Positions 37,726-47,036 of a DNA stretch of 64,000 bases are shown piece after piece. This DNA is from Alkalicoccobacillus plakortidis (GTDB taxonomy: Bacteria; Bacillota; Bacilli; Bacillales; Bacillaceae_D). Under the pieces are notes generated by a model. It did no database searches. It worked only from the letters and a program-made list of their open reading frames with translations, and was not told the origin of the DNA. The stretch covers positions 248,001 through 312,000 of the forward strand of contig NZ_JAMQJY010000001.1 in assembly GCF_023703085.1 (NCBI RefSeq), read 5' to 3'. Within the stretch, counting starts at the first letter, position 1. The number at the start of each line of letters is the position of its first letter. The position numbers and the translations under genes are program-made.

Positions 37726-38397
37726 ATGCTTCAAAAAATTTATGATTACGTTGATGAACGTCTTGATATTACGCCAATGTGGCGGGATATCGCTGACCAT
37801 GAAGTGCCTGAGCATGTCAATCCTGCTCATCATTTCTCAGCATTTGTTTATTGTTTTGGTGGATTGACGTTTTTTGTAACAGTCATTCAGATCTTATCTG
37901 GTATGTTTTTAACCATGTATTATGTTCCTGATATTATTAATGCCCATGCATCGGTTTATTATTTACAAAATGAAGTTGCATTTGGTGTCATTGTTCGGGG
38001 TATGCACCATTGGGGAGCCAGTTTGGTCATTGTGATGATGTTTTTACATACCTTACGTGTATTCTTCACCGGCTCTTATAAGAAGCCTCGTGAGTTAAAC
38101 TGGGTCGTAGGTGTGCTCATCTTTTTTGTTATGCTAGGTTTAGGATTCACGGGTTATTTATTACCGTGGGATAACAAAGCATACTTTGCAACAGTTGTTG
38201 GGTTACAGATCGCAGAAAGTGTGCCGATTATTGGTGACTTTACGAAGACATTACTTGCAGGTGGAAATATTATTGGCGCTGCAACATTAACTCGTTTTTT
38301 TGCCATTCATGTATTCTTTCTACCGGCAGCACTTCTTGGCTTGCTAGGAGCTCACTTCTTTATGATTCGTAAACAAGGGATCTCTGGACCGTTATAA
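37726..38397 (+). CDS. qcrB: Menaquinol:cytochrome c reductase cytochrome b subunit
   Basis: Cytochrome b6-type subunit, 223 residues, with four membrane helices carrying the b-heme histidines (for example GMHHWGASLVIVMMFLHTLRVF and FAIHVFFLPAALLGLLGAHFF). The GYLLPWDNKAY segment lies at the quinol-oxidation region. Length matches the b6-type split found in Bacillus, where subunit IV is fused to cytochrome c in QcrC. GGGAGGCG ribosome site. Confidence 0.96.
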   Translation: MLQKIYDYVDERLDITPMWRDIADHEVPEHVNPAHHFSAFVYCFGGLTFFVTVIQILSGMFLTMYYVPDIINAHASVYYLQNEVAFGVIVRGMHHWGASLVIVMMFLHTLRVFFTGSYKKPRELNWVVGVLIFFVMLGLGFTGYLLPWDNKAYFATVVGLQIAESVPIIGDFTKTLLAGGNIIGAATLTRFFAIHVFFLPAALLGLLGAHFFMIRKQGISGPL

Positions 38398-38438
38398 GAA
38401 ATTAAAACATGTGATTCTCGGCAAAAGGAGGGGACAAG

Positions 38439-39225
38439 ATGCATCGAGGAAAAGGAATGAAATTTGTTGGAGATTCTCGTGTGAAAGAGAACGGGAGAAA
38501 GCCGAATATTCCTAAGGATTACTCTGAATATCCGGGGAAAACAGAGGCATTCTGGCCCAACTTTTTACTTCGTGAGTGGATGGTTGGTGCGGTGTTTTTA
38601 ATGGGTTATCTGTGCTTAACGGTTGCACATCCAAGCGCCATTAGAAGGACTAGCTGATCCAACTAACTCTGCTTACATACCATTGCCAGACTGGTACTTC
38701 TTATTCTTATACCAGTTATTGAAGTATACGTACGCATCTGGTGATTATAATGTACTTGGGACGGTCATCATTCCAGGTGTGGCATTTGGTGCCTTATTAC
38801 TTGCACCATGGCTCGATACTGGAAAAGAACGACGTCCAATCAGACGACCAATTGCATCCTCTATGATGTTGCTTGGTGTCATCTCGACTATTTTTCTTAC
38901 GTGGGAAGCGGTTGACCAGCATGACTGGGTATCTGCAGCTCAACAAGGACAATTAATCGAAGAAGGTGACGTGGATATTAATATGGAAGCCCAAGGCTAT
39001 GAAATTTATTCTGGCCAGGATAGCTGTATTACCTGTCACGGTGAAACGTTGTCGGGGAGCACTATGGGAGTGAATCTACTTGAAACCGAAAAATCCGTTG
39101 ATGAGATCATTGAAGTGATACACAATGGACAAGGTGCGATGCCAGCCGATCAATTTGAAGGTTCTGATGAAGAGCTTCAAATTTTGGCTGAATACATTGC
39201 TAACCACGGTGAAGTAGAAGAATAA
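38439..39225 (+). CDS. qcrC: Menaquinol:cytochrome c reductase subunit IV / cytochrome c fusion (frameshifted)
   Basis: The N-terminal part resembles subunit IV (three membrane helices, LPDWYFLFLYQLLKY), and the C-terminal part is a cytochrome c domain with the heme site CITCH near residue 195. The frame breaks at CCAAGC (38631-38636): reading CCAGC gives LTVAHPAPLEGLADPTNSAYIP, the conserved sequence here, and about 261 residues. The start MHRGKGMKFVGDSRV and the AGGAGGGG site are clear. This fusion is specific to Gram-positive bc complexes. Confidence 0.94.
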
Positions 39226-39281
39226 TCCCAAAATAAAAGATGTCTAATCAATCATATTCGAGTAAACTGGCAATAGGGTAC

Positions 39282-39326
39282 AAATGCCCGGTTTACCCGT
39301 AAGGTTGTGTTAGGCATTTTTTTATT
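39282..39326 (+). terminator. Terminator after qcrC, with an alternative upstream hairpin
   Basis: AAATGCC (39282-39288) pairs with GGCATTT (39313-39319), followed by a T run. An alternative hairpin GTAAAC...GCA / TGC...GTTTAC (39262-39296) would use the same TGC bases, so the two cannot coexist. Confidence 0.65.
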
Positions 39327-39347
39327 GTAAAGAAAGAAGGGTAGAAC

Positions 39348-39943
39348 ATGTTACTTCCTTGGCTGACTTATTTTAAAAAGCCGTATGTATTAGTTTTATT
39401 GCTACTTATCAATGTTCCTGGGACAATCTATGGCTACATCTGGTATTGGAATCAATTAAAAGCAACACCTTGGTACTTTACTCCGTTTGTACCAGACAGT
39501 CCAACGGCTAGTTTATTTTTTGTGTTTGTGTTGATTGCGTTTCTTATGAAAAAAATTGGCCGCTATTTGAAGCCCTTGCTGGTGTCACTTTATTGAAGTA
39601 TGGGATCTGGGCAGTTGTGATGAATAGCTCTGCTGTAATCGCAGGAGCGCCACTAACTTCTGATATCATTATGTTAAACCTATCCCACGCTGGAATGGCC
39701 ATTCAAGCGTTAATCTATGCGCCGTATTTTCGTTTGAAGGCGCGGCATCTGGTTGCTGCGTTAATTTGGACTGTACATAATGACATCATTGATTATGTGT
39801 TTTTAATGTTTCCATGGCTATCTTCTGGCTTGATGCCGTATGTTCCACAAATCGGTTACTTTACTTTTTTACTTGGTTTATTCTCGGTTGGTATGATCTA
39901 CTGGTTATGTATCCGAAAAGATAGGTTGGTTCTAACGATGTAA
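39348..39943 (+). CDS. ypjA: DUF1405 membrane protein YpjA (frameshifted)
   Basis: An integral membrane protein with about six helices. It opens MLLPWLTYFKKPYVLVLLLLINVPGTIYGYIWYW, then a conserved PWYFTPFVPDSPTASLFF loop. The frame breaks in a run of seven A (39549-39555): one more A gives LMKKNWPLFEALAGVTLLKYGIWAVVMN and about 198 residues in all, ending at 39943. The continuation starting at 39593 is therefore not a separate gene. Location between qcrC and ypjB is as in B. subtilis. Function unknown. Confidence 0.85.
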
Positions 39944-40020
39944 TTTACGCCTTTATCCCTCATTCCAGGTCTACTCTTGTCCTAGGTTTCATAGGATGCA
40001 AGTAATGGAGGAGGGATATT

Positions 40021-40812
40021 GTGCGATATGTCATGATGCTTATAGTATGTGTGATTTGTTTTATATGGCCAGCCTATTCATACGGCCAAGAGGGTCACAC
40101 TACGGACAATGGGGCAGGTTTAAGTCGGATGGCCGACCTCGTCCTGCAATTAACAAAACAAGGAGATATTACTGAAGCCGATCAATTACTTGAATCATTC
40201 ACTTATACATGGCAGAAGCAAAATCATGATGAACACCCATTTTTTAATGCTGAGGCGGAACAAGCGATTTGGCTAACTTATCATCAAGCACATCTTGCAC
40301 TCAAATCATCAGATTTAGAAGATTTGGATCGTATTGATCGAGTTACTTCTTTTCGTCTTGCCGTTGATGCGGTATCAAATGATAGTCAGCCACTCTGGTT
40401 ATATAGTGAATCCACTCTTCTTAAGGCAGCTGAAGAACTTAAAGAGATCGCTTTAGATCCAACATCTGACCAATTTTATCAGCAATTAAATGAAATTAAT
40501 CGACAGTATCAAGTCATTCGCCCTGCACTCTCGATCCAGGCAGCGAGTGATCTTTATTTACTTGATCAGCAATTGGATGCAATTCTATCCTCAAAAGAAC
40601 AACTAAATGCGGATACACGTACAGCGTATGCTGAGCAGCTTAAAGAAGATATCGAAACAATGTATGAAGATTACGACAAAGATGAGGCTGATCCGTCTCT
40701 CTGGTGGATTATGTTTACAATCGGTGGAATGATTCTTTTTTCCCTATCTTATGTGGGGTGGAGAAAATACCGCGCGGATCAATCGAAGCATCGTGAAAAG
40801 GGCAAAATGTAA
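40021..40812 (+). CDS. ypjB: Sporulation-associated membrane protein YpjB
   Basis: A 263-residue protein with an N-terminal signal sequence (MLIVCVICFIWPAYSYG), a helical outer domain rich in Asp, Glu and Gln, and a C-terminal membrane anchor (LWWIMFTIGGMILFSLSYVG, about residues 226-245) followed by a basic tail. This layout and position (after ypjA) fit YpjB. GTG start behind GGAGGAGGG. No catalytic motif seen. Confidence 0.78.
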   Translation: MRYVMMLIVCVICFIWPAYSYGQEGHTTDNGAGLSRMADLVLQLTKQGDITEADQLLESFTYTWQKQNHDEHPFFNAEAEQAIWLTYHQAHLALKSSDLEDLDRIDRVTSFRLAVDAVSNDSQPLWLYSESTLLKAAEELKEIALDPTSDQFYQQLNEINRQYQVIRPALSIQAASDLYLLDQQLDAILSSKEQLNADTRTAYAEQLKEDIETMYEDYDKDEADPSLWWIMFTIGGMILFSLSYVGWRKYRADQSKHREKGKM

Positions 40813-40860
40813 CGAATTTGTGAACGGATGCTTTTGTAGTAGTAGTTTCAGTCGTATACT

Positions 40861-40889
40861 TTGACTTTTCCTGACGTTTTACGTACACT
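40861..40889 (+). promoter_or_regulatory. Candidate sigma-A promoter of the zinc peptidase gene
   Basis: TTGACT (40861-40866), 17 bases, TACACT (40884-40889), 36 bases before the start codon. Confidence 0.5.
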
Positions 40890-40924
40890 TAATTTATCAA
40901 GTTAAAGGTTGAGGTGAGTATACA

Positions 40925-41605
40925 ATGTCTATGTCGTTTCTTGTTTATTTTGCCTTGTTGCTGATTATTCCGATTGTTGCCAGCAGTCGTGTCAAAAAAG
41001 CGTATAACAAGTATTCAAAAATCCGAAATTCAGCAGATATGACGGGTGCTGAAGTAGCACGTAAAATTCTAGACGAAAATGGCTTGTTTGATGTAAGAGT
41101 GGAGGAAGTAAAAGGTCAACTATCTGATCATTATGATCCGCGCTCTAAAACGGTTCGTTTATCTTCTGATAATTTCCATAAGCCGTCAGTAGCTGGAGCT
41201 GCCATTGCCGCTCATGAGGTTGGACATGCGATTCAGGATGCTGAGGATTATTCATTTTTAAAATTTAGAAGTGCGTTAGTACCAGTTGCAACGTTTGGCT
41301 CAAATGCCTCGTTTTTCTTTATCATTGCAGGTATACTTTTTACTTGGCAAAACCTGCTTTTAGTCGGTATCGTCTTTATGGCTGCAGCTGTGTTATTCCA
41401 ACTGGTGACGTTACCTGTTGAGTTTAATGCAAGTAGTCGAGCGATGGGACAGTTGGTTTCTACAGGCGTTATTCGTAATAACGAAGAACGTGAAACGAAA
41501 AAGGTCCTAGATGCAGCTGCCATGACGTATGTTGCGGGTGCGTTAGTTGCGTTACTTGAACTAGCACGCTTTGTATTTATGTTTATTGGCATGAATGATG
41601 ATTAA
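40925..41605 (+). CDS. YugP-type membrane zinc metallopeptidase
   Basis: Neutral zinc metallopeptidase of the YugP family. The catalytic HEVGH is at about residues 98-102 (AAHEVGHAIQDAEDYSFLKFRSALVPVATFGS); an N-terminal helix and two or three C-terminal membrane helices (FFFIIAGILFTW, LLLVGIVFMAAAVLFQ) anchor it. EFNASSRAMGQL is a further family mark. 226 residues. It has its own promoter and ends at a bidirectional terminator opposite ypjC. The substrate is unknown. I leave the symbol blank because the B. subtilis yugP locus lies elsewhere. Confidence 0.85.
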   Translation: MSMSFLVYFALLLIIPIVASSRVKKAYNKYSKIRNSADMTGAEVARKILDENGLFDVRVEEVKGQLSDHYDPRSKTVRLSSDNFHKPSVAGAAIAAHEVGHAIQDAEDYSFLKFRSALVPVATFGSNASFFFIIAGILFTWQNLLLVGIVFMAAAVLFQLVTLPVEFNASSRAMGQLVSTGVIRNNEERETKKVLDAAAMTYVAGALVALLELARFVFMFIGMNDD

Positions 41606-41608
41606 TTC

Positions 41609-41646
41609 AAAAAGGATGAACAGCTAATGGTTGGTCATCCTTTTTT
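41609..41646. terminator. Bidirectional terminator between the zinc peptidase and ypjC
   Basis: AAAAAGGATGA (41609-41619) pairs with TCATCCTTTTT (41635-41645). A runs and T runs on both sides let it serve the two convergent genes. Confidence 0.8.
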
Positions 41647-41650
41647 GCGT

Positions 41651-42519
41651 TTACAAGTGTAATGGCTGTTTATTTTCATCTAGTGTAAATCCTTCACCGC
41701 TAACATCAGTAACGTTACTAATGGTAACAAATGCATGTGGGTCAATGCGTTGAACTAGATTCTTAAATCTCGTGAGCTCGTTTCGTGCGACCACACAATA
41801 CAGGACATCCTTATCTGAACCTGTGAATGATCCCTTGCCTTTTAAAGAGGTAGCTCCTCTTCCCATTTCTCTTAGAATGGCTTCTGAGATGTCTGGAATG
41901 TGTTCAGAGATGATAAAGGCAGCTTTAGCAGAATAGGCTCCTTCTTGAATAAAATCAATCACGCGAGCGGCGATAAATACGAGAAGCAATGTATACATCA
42001 CTTCGCGGTAATTGATATAGAGTAACGACGTCGCAATGACACATGCATCAAAAACAAACATGGTACGACCAATACTCCAACCAAAATATCGTAAACAAAG
42101 CTTCGCGATAATATCTACTCCACCTGTAGTTCCCCCATATCGAAACACCAAACCAAGTCCTACACCAATAAAAGCACCAAGCAAAAAGAGCAGCTAATGT
42201 AAGGTCATCATGAAGTGGAACATGTATAACGGGAAAACGTTGAAATAAGTCCAAAAACACAGAGACAGAAACCGTTCCAATGATTGTATAAATAAATGTG
42301 GTGCGTCCAAGTAGCTTCCAACCGATTAAAAATAAAGGAATATTTAATACCAGATTTGAGATCGCTTGGATTAATCTCAAACGCAAAATATAACAAAAGC
42401 GTTATTCCTGTAAATCCACCATCTGCGAGCGAATTCTCCATATTAAAGAAAACAAGACCAAACGACATCAAAGCTGCTCCGAAGATAACGAATATAATAT
42501 TTCGTATATGTTGATACAT
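41651..42519 (-). CDS. ypjC: YitT/YpjC-family membrane protein with DUF2179 domain (two frameshifts)
   Basis: The only full-size gene on the minus strand. The N-terminal half has about five membrane helices (NIIFVIFGAALMSFGLVFF, TLLLYFAFEINP, GFVFRYGGTTGGVDIIA-like region) and the C-terminal half is a soluble DUF2179 domain (ISEHIPDISEAILREMGRGATSLKGKGSFTG). Two frame breaks, both the CCAGC-to-CCAAGC type: plus-strand GCTTGG at 42364-42369 (corrected: FEINPAISNLVLNIPLFLIGWK) and plus-strand CCAAGC at 42177-42182 (corrected: TLAALFAGAFIGVGLGLVF). Corrected length about 288 residues, as in B. subtilis YpjC. Function unknown. Confidence 0.88.
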
Positions 42520-42655
42520 CTACAAATTCCTCCTCTACCAACATTACTCTATAAGACAAGGCACAAAAAAGCTAGTATTCATTTAATTCAGTTTCTCCAA
42601 TCATGCGAGAAAAAATCGACACATAGAATAAAGATAAAAGAAGGGTGGGATAGAT

Positions 42656-42856
42656 ATGCGAAAAACCATTTCTTTATTAGCTATTTTATTCATTAATTGC
42701 ATCACTCTGGCGTTAGGTATCATGCTTGTTATTGCAAAATGGGGGGTTATAGATAAACAGACAGGTATGATTGTGTTATCAAGCTGTTTTGTTTTAGGCA
42801 TATGGAATGCCATCTCATTTATAGATGTTTGTATTTCGACCCGCAGAAATCGTTAA
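42656..42856 (+). CDS. Small two-helix membrane protein
   Basis: A 66-residue protein with two hydrophobic helices (about residues 4-24 and 38-58) and a basic tail (STRRNR). The AGAAGGGTGGG ribosome site supports it as a real gene. It is divergent from ypjC. I do not recognise the family. Function unknown. Confidence 0.6.
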   Translation: MRKTISLLAILFINCITLALGIMLVIAKWGVIDKQTGMIVLSSCFVLGIWNAISFIDVCISTRRNR

Positions 42857-42976
42857 AAGATTGCAATTAGATGTCAAAATGATTTCAATTTAGATATTAA
42901 GTATAAAATGGGTTTTATGACGTGTTAAGTTGGGAAATGAATGTTGTACTTAATCTATAGAAAAGAGGGTTAGCAA

Positions 42977-43150
42977 GTGGACAAACATTTATCTATTGAT
43001 GTGTTAAGAGTAGCATATAGACAAGCTCTCCTTGAAGATCATAACCAAGATTTTATCCAATTGTTAAGAGAAGAACTCTTGAAAAAGGAAGCGCATTCTT
43101 CTGATAAAACACTTATTCATGTTGAACAGCTAATGGAGAATCGAAAATAA
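42977..43150 (+). CDS. Small Sda-like protein (possible sporulation kinase inhibitor)
   Basis: A 57-residue protein from a GTG start with AGAGGGT upstream. The core LSIDVLRVAYRQALLEDHNQDFIQLLREELLKK follows the pattern of Sda, the two-helix checkpoint protein that blocks the sporulation kinase KinA (LSxxxLxxxYxxAxxxxLxxxFIxLLxxEI). It is longer than Sda at the C-terminus. If it is Sda it would couple DNA replication state to sporulation start; a DnaA-controlled promoter would then be expected but I cannot confirm DnaA boxes here. Confidence 0.55.
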   Translation: MDKHLSIDVLRVAYRQALLEDHNQDFIQLLREELLKKEAHSSDKTLIHVEQLMENRK

Positions 43151-43202
43151 GAACACCCATACTCGTGTACATAGATATACTATTTTTCGATGCTGGGGTA
43201 GA

Positions 43203-43275
43203 AATGTCTTAGCTATCAAAACCGAACCATTATGTTATTTAATTAACATAATGATTCGGTTTTTTGTCTATAAGA
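43203..43275. repeat. Palindromic terminator-like repeat, copy 3
   Basis: CCGAACCATTATGTTA (43222-43237) pairs with TAACATAATGATTCGG (43244-43259, one mismatch), followed by six T. In this copy the flanks also pair: ATGTCTTA on the left with TAAGACAT on the right, making a nearly complete 70-base palindrome. The left flank is shared with copies at 7626 and 33107. Confidence 0.8.
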
Positions 43276-43559
43276 CATAAGAGATTAGTGCAACCACGCA
43301 GGACATACACTGGTTTATTATTATAACTAGGAGTGAATTACTTACAGATCAAAGAAGTTCTAAAATAGATGTGCGACTCATTCAAATTGTTCGACTCGAA
43401 TTTTTTCATTCTTTTGTATTTACAGTCTCATTCCATATTTGAATTGTTCGTACACTTTCATTTTTTAAGACTAGATATTTCACTTTATAAATTAGAAATG
43501 TCTCTGTGCTGATAATACACCAAATTTAATTTATCAGGTATTATTACCATCGATGATCT
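43276..43559. other. Gene-free AT-rich spacer
   Basis: No open frame with a ribosome site was found on either strand. Nothing else supported. Confidence 0.4.
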
Positions 43560-43712
43560 GACGCTCTAAAAAGCGGACGGGATGGGGGAGAGGGCTACTC
43601 CTGTGGGACTTACGGGCAGGGTTGAAATGAAACGGCGTAGCCGGTTTAGGCGGGCGCCCGCCCACCCACGGAAAGCGTGCCCCCCATCCCTGGAGTGGCA
43701 TGCAGATACCCC
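43560..43712. repeat. GC-rich structured intergenic repeat
   Basis: A GC-rich island in AT-rich DNA with nested inverted repeats: outer GGGATGGGGG (43579-43588) with CCCCCATCCC (43681-43690); middle CTGTGGG (43601-43607) with CCCACGG (43665-43671); inner hairpin CGGC-GTA-GCCG (43633-43643) and the perfect palindrome GGCGGGCGCCCGCC (43649-43662). From memory, such 'CTCCTGTGGG ... CCCACGGAAAGCG' elements recur between genes of many Bacillaceae. A decayed relative lies at 7932-7972. Confidence 0.65.
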
Positions 43713-43954
43713 TTTTTCATATATACATATTAAACCCAAAAAGACGAACGACCCTAACTGATCGTTTGACTTTTTTGGTTATCCGTACATCCCTGCCCCA
43801 AGCCTCATAAGCAAGTCAATAATTTTAGCAAGAAATACATAGCTCTTACAATTGCGAAAATGCATCCAATTCGCTAACATAGTAGTAGATGCTCTATTAT
43901 GGAGATTGAAACGACAAAAGATATGCGATGTTGAGATATAGAAGGGTGATAGAA

Positions 43955-44755
43955 ATGAAAGAGATTACCATCATTATAGCTGGGCCAAGAGGGAATATGG
44001 GAATGGAAGCCGTGAAACTAACAGAGCAGACTGAGCATTTTAAGTTGCTTGCTGTGGTTGATACAAAAAATGAAGGAAAGCGCTTGTCTGAACTCGATGG
44101 CATGCCAAATCTTGATATCCCAATTTATACAGACATTGAAAAATGTTTTACCGAGCAACAGCCAGATGTTCTTATTGATTTAACTTCTCCTGAGTCTGGA
44201 AGAGTTCATTTAGAAGCGGCAATTGATCATGGCGTACGTCCTGTTATTGGTACAACAGGTTTTAGCCAAGAAGACATAGAGCGCTTACGTGCAAAGGCAG
44301 AGGATAAAGAAATTGGTGCCATTATTGCGCCGAACTTTGCAATTGGTGCTATCCTAATGATGAAGTTTGCACAAACAGCTGCTAGATATATGCCAGATGT
44401 AGAAATTTTAGAGATGCATCATGATAAAAAACTAGATGCTCCATCAGGTACTGCTCATAAAACGGCACAGCTAATCGCAGAAGTTAGAGAAGCAAAAAAA
44501 CAAGGACATCCTCAAGAAACAGAAGACTTGCCAGGTGCTCGCGGAGCTGAACTGGATGGCATGCGTATTCATAGTATTCGTTTGCCTGGTTTGGTTGCAC
44601 ACCAGGAGGTTTTATTTGGAGGACCCGGACAAACGTTAACCATTCGTCACGATTCAATTAATCGAGCTTCATTTATGCCAGGTGTTCGCTTGTCAGTAGA
44701 AGCTGTTTTAACATTAAATACACTCGTATATGGATTAGAACATATTATTGAATAG
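43955..44755 (+). CDS. dapB: 4-hydroxy-tetrahydrodipicolinate reductase
   Basis: Second committed step of lysine, diaminopimelate and (in spores) dipicolinate synthesis. The NAD(P)-binding [13 protein letters not shown] is at residues 9-21, and [15 protein letters not shown] (about 148-162) carries the substrate-binding and catalytic histidine/lysine. I choose the ATG at 43955 with GAAGGGTG 6 bases upstream; 266 residues, matching B. subtilis. First gene of the dapB-to-birA operon. Confidence 0.96.
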   Translation: MKEITIIIAGPRGNMGMEAVKLTEQTEHFKLLAVVDTKNEGKRLSELDGMPNLDIPIYTDIEKCFTEQQPDVLIDLTSPESGRVHLEAAIDHGVRPVIGTTGFSQEDIERLRAKAEDKEIGAIIAPNFAIGAILMMKFAQTAARYMPDVEILEMHHDKKLDAPSGTAHKTAQLIAEVREAKKQGHPQETEDLPGARGAELDGMRIHSIRLPGLVAHQEVLFGGPGQTLTIRHDSINRASFMPGVRLSVEAVLTLNTLVYGLEHIIE

Positions 44756-44768
44756 AGGAGAACCTACT

Positions 44769-45173
44769 ATGAGAATTGCATTGATTGCTCATGATAAGAA
44801 AAAAGACGATATGGTTGAATTTACGTTGGCATATAAAGATATCCTAGCCGAACATGAATTATATGCCACGGGCACAACTGGGACTAGAATTACAGCAGCA
44901 ACTGGCTTACCAGTTACTCTTTTTAAATCAGGACCACTCGGCGGAGATCAGCAAATTGGAGCACGTGTAGCTGAGAATTTATTTGACTTGATTATATTTC
45001 TTAGAGATCCTTTAACAGCGCAGCCTCATGAACCGGATGTCACAGCTCTAGTAAGATTATGTGATTTACAAGCAGTACCATTGGCTACTAATTTAGGCAC
45101 TGCAGATATTTTGATTAAAGGACTACAAAATGGTGACTTTAAATGGCGTGAGGTCGTGCATGAAAAGGAATAA
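44769..45173 (+). CDS. mgsA: Methylglyoxal synthase
   Basis: Converts dihydroxyacetone phosphate to methylglyoxal, a bypass that releases phosphate. ATGTTGTRI (phosphate binding), [12 protein letters not shown], and the [14 protein letters not shown] segment with catalytic Asp and His are all visible. 134 residues from the ATG at 44769, preceded by AGAGGAG. In B. subtilis this is ypjF, and its order dapB-mgsA-bshB1 is kept. Confidence 0.95.
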   Translation: MRIALIAHDKKKDDMVEFTLAYKDILAEHELYATGTTGTRITAATGLPVTLFKSGPLGGDQQIGARVAENLFDLIIFLRDPLTAQPHEPDVTALVRLCDLQAVPLATNLGTADILIKGLQNGDFKWREVVHEKE

Positions 45174-45888
45174 TAATTTGGAATCACTTGATATTCTTGC
45201 ATTTGGTGCTCATCCTGATGATGTTGAAATTGGCATGGCAGGTACGCTTGCTAAGTACTCGGCTATGGGAAAAAGAGTTGGGATCTGTAATTTAACACGA
45301 GCTGAGCTTTCATCAAATGGAACAGTTGAAACACGCCAAGATGAAGCAGAAGAGGCGGCTAGACATATGGGACTTGACGTCCGTGTTCAGCTTGAGCTGC
45401 CTGACAGGGGTCTATTTCCGATCCAGCCAGAGGATATGGCAAAAGTGACTGCTGTTATCCGTAAATATAAGCCAACGATTGTGTTTGCTCCAGGAAGCCC
45501 AGATCGACATCCTGATCATATTCATGCAGGGAATATTGTCGAAGAAGCTGTATTTAATGCTCGAATATATAAGTATCAATGTGACGAAGAGTTATCAGCT
45601 CACAAAGTACGTGATTTATATACATATTATATAAATGGTGTTAGTCAACCGGATTTTGTGGTGGATATTACAGAATGGCAGGAGCAAAAAAGAAAGGCCT
45701 TAAGTTCTTATCGCAGTCAATTTGAGCAATTGGCTGGCTCCGTTGTGACACCATTAAATGCTGAGTATATTAAAAGTGTAGAGGCAAGAGACAAGGTGTT
45801 TGGAAGTCAAGCAGGTGTAAAAGCTGCAGAAGGCTTCCAAACAAAAAAGCCCTTTGTTGTCACTAACTTATTGGAAGGGACATTGTAA
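45163..45888 (+). CDS. bshB1: Bacillithiol biosynthesis deacetylase BshB1
   Basis: Zinc deacetylase of the LmbE family that removes acetate from GlcNAc-malate, the second step of bacillithiol synthesis. Metal-binding AHPDD is near residue 15 ([16 protein letters not shown]), and the second site is [12 protein letters not shown]. About 241 residues. I choose the ATG at 45163, which overlaps the mgsA end by 11 bases. bshA follows 5 bases downstream. Confidence 0.94.
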   Translation, partial: KRNNNLESLDILAFGAHPDDVEIGMAGTLAKYSAMGKRVGICNLTRAELSSNGTVETRQDEAEEAARHMGLDVRVQLELPDRGLFPIQPEDMAKVTAVIRKYKPTIVFAPGSPDRHPDHIHAGNIVEEAVFNARIYKYQCDEELSAHKVRDLYTYYINGVSQPDFVVDITEWQEQKRKALSSYRSQFEQLAGSVVTPLNAEYIKSVEARDKVFGSQAGVKAAEGFQTKKPFVVTNLLEGTL

Positions 45889-45893
45889 CAATT

Positions 45894-47036
45894 ATGAACT
45901 ATCGAATTGGAATAAGCTGCTATCCAACGGTTGGGGGATCAGGTGTGGTTGCAACTGAATTGGGTAAGCAGCTTGCAGGTAAGGGTCACGACGTTCATTT
46001 TATTACGTCAAGTATTCCTTTCCGTCTAGATCGTGTTTATCCTAACGTCTATTATCACGAGGTTCAAGTGAATCAATATGCAGTGTTTCAGCATCCTCCT
46101 TATGATTTGACACTTGCAAGTAAAATGGCAGAAGTGATAGATCGGGAGAAGCTTGATATTTTACATGTGCATTATGCCGTACCTCATGCCATTTGTGCCA
46201 TTTTGGCAAAGCAGATGGCGTCTCATCCGGTTAAGATCGTAACGACACTACACGGTACGGACATTACAATTCTTGGAGTGGACCGCACGTTAAAACCACT
46301 GATTAAATTCGGCATAGAAACCTCTGATGCAGTCACTGCGGTTTCCGATAATTTAATTAGCCAAACCCATGAATTGGTACAAACATCAAAAAAGATTCAA
46401 ACAGTATACAATTTTATTGATGAACGAGAATATCGTCCTGTTGAATCAGGCGACCTAAAAGAGCGATATGGTATTCAGGAGCATGAGGCTGTTTTTATCC
46501 ATATTTCTAATTTCCGACCAGTTAAACGAATTCAAGATGTCATTAGAAGTTTCTCGTTAATAAGGAAATCAATCAAAGCAAAATTGCTTTTAATTGGCGA
46601 TGGACAAGACCTTCCAGCTGCAAGAGATTTAATTCGTCAACTAGAACTTGAGAACGAAGTGCTTGTGTTGGGCAGTCAAAAGCATTTAGCAGAATTATTG
46701 TCGATTAGTGATATTATGTTGTTATTAAGTGAAAAAGAAAGCTTTGGGCTAGTAGCTTTAGAAGCAATGGCTTGTGGTGTTCCTGTTATTGGGACCAATA
46801 TCGGAGGAATTCCTGAAGTGATACGTGATGGTGTCACTGGTTATTTATGTGAAGTTGGAGATGTAGAAGCCGTCTCAAAAAAAGCAGTGCAGTTATTGGA
46901 TGATCCTGTTATCCATAAGCAATTTAGACAAGCAGCAAGAGAAGATGTGTTGAAGCGATTTCATGCAGATAAAATCGTAGCAGAGTACGAAGCGATTTAC
47001 AAACATGTAATAGAAGGAAATGAGGGACCGGTTTGA
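45894..47036 (+). CDS. bshA: N-acetyl-alpha-D-glucosaminyl L-malate synthase BshA
   Basis: GT4-family glycosyltransferase that joins UDP-GlcNAc to malate, the first step of bacillithiol. [19 protein letters not shown] is at residues 8-26 and the donor-binding [26 protein letters not shown] block lies near residue 280. 380 residues. The stop overlaps the cca start by 4 bases. Bacillithiol is the main low-molecular thiol of these organisms. Confidence 0.95.
   Translation: MNYRIGISCYPTVGGSGVVATELGKQLAGKGHDVHFITSSIPFRLDRVYPNVYYHEVQVNQYAVFQHPPYDLTLASKMAEVIDREKLDILHVHYAVPHAICAILAKQMASHPVKIVTTLHGTDITILGVDRTLKPLIKFGIETSDAVTAVSDNLISQTHELVQTSKKIQTVYNFIDEREYRPVESGDLKERYGIQEHEAVFIHISNFRPVKRIQDVIRSFSLIRKSIKAKLLLIGDGQDLPAARDLIRQLELENEVLVLGSQKHLAELLSISDIMLLLSEKESFGLVALEAMACGVPVIGTNIGGIPEVIRDGVTGYLCEVGDVEAVSKKAVQLLDDPVIHKQFRQAAREDVLKRFHADKIVAEYEAIYKHVIEGNEGPV

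Noticed and set aside
39593..39943. Separate gene after the first half of ypjA
   Set aside because: It is the continuation of ypjA after a lost A in a run; it has no ribosome site of its own.
41248..41592. 114-residue minus-strand frame
   Set aside because: Antisense shadow of the zinc metallopeptidase gene, no ribosome site.
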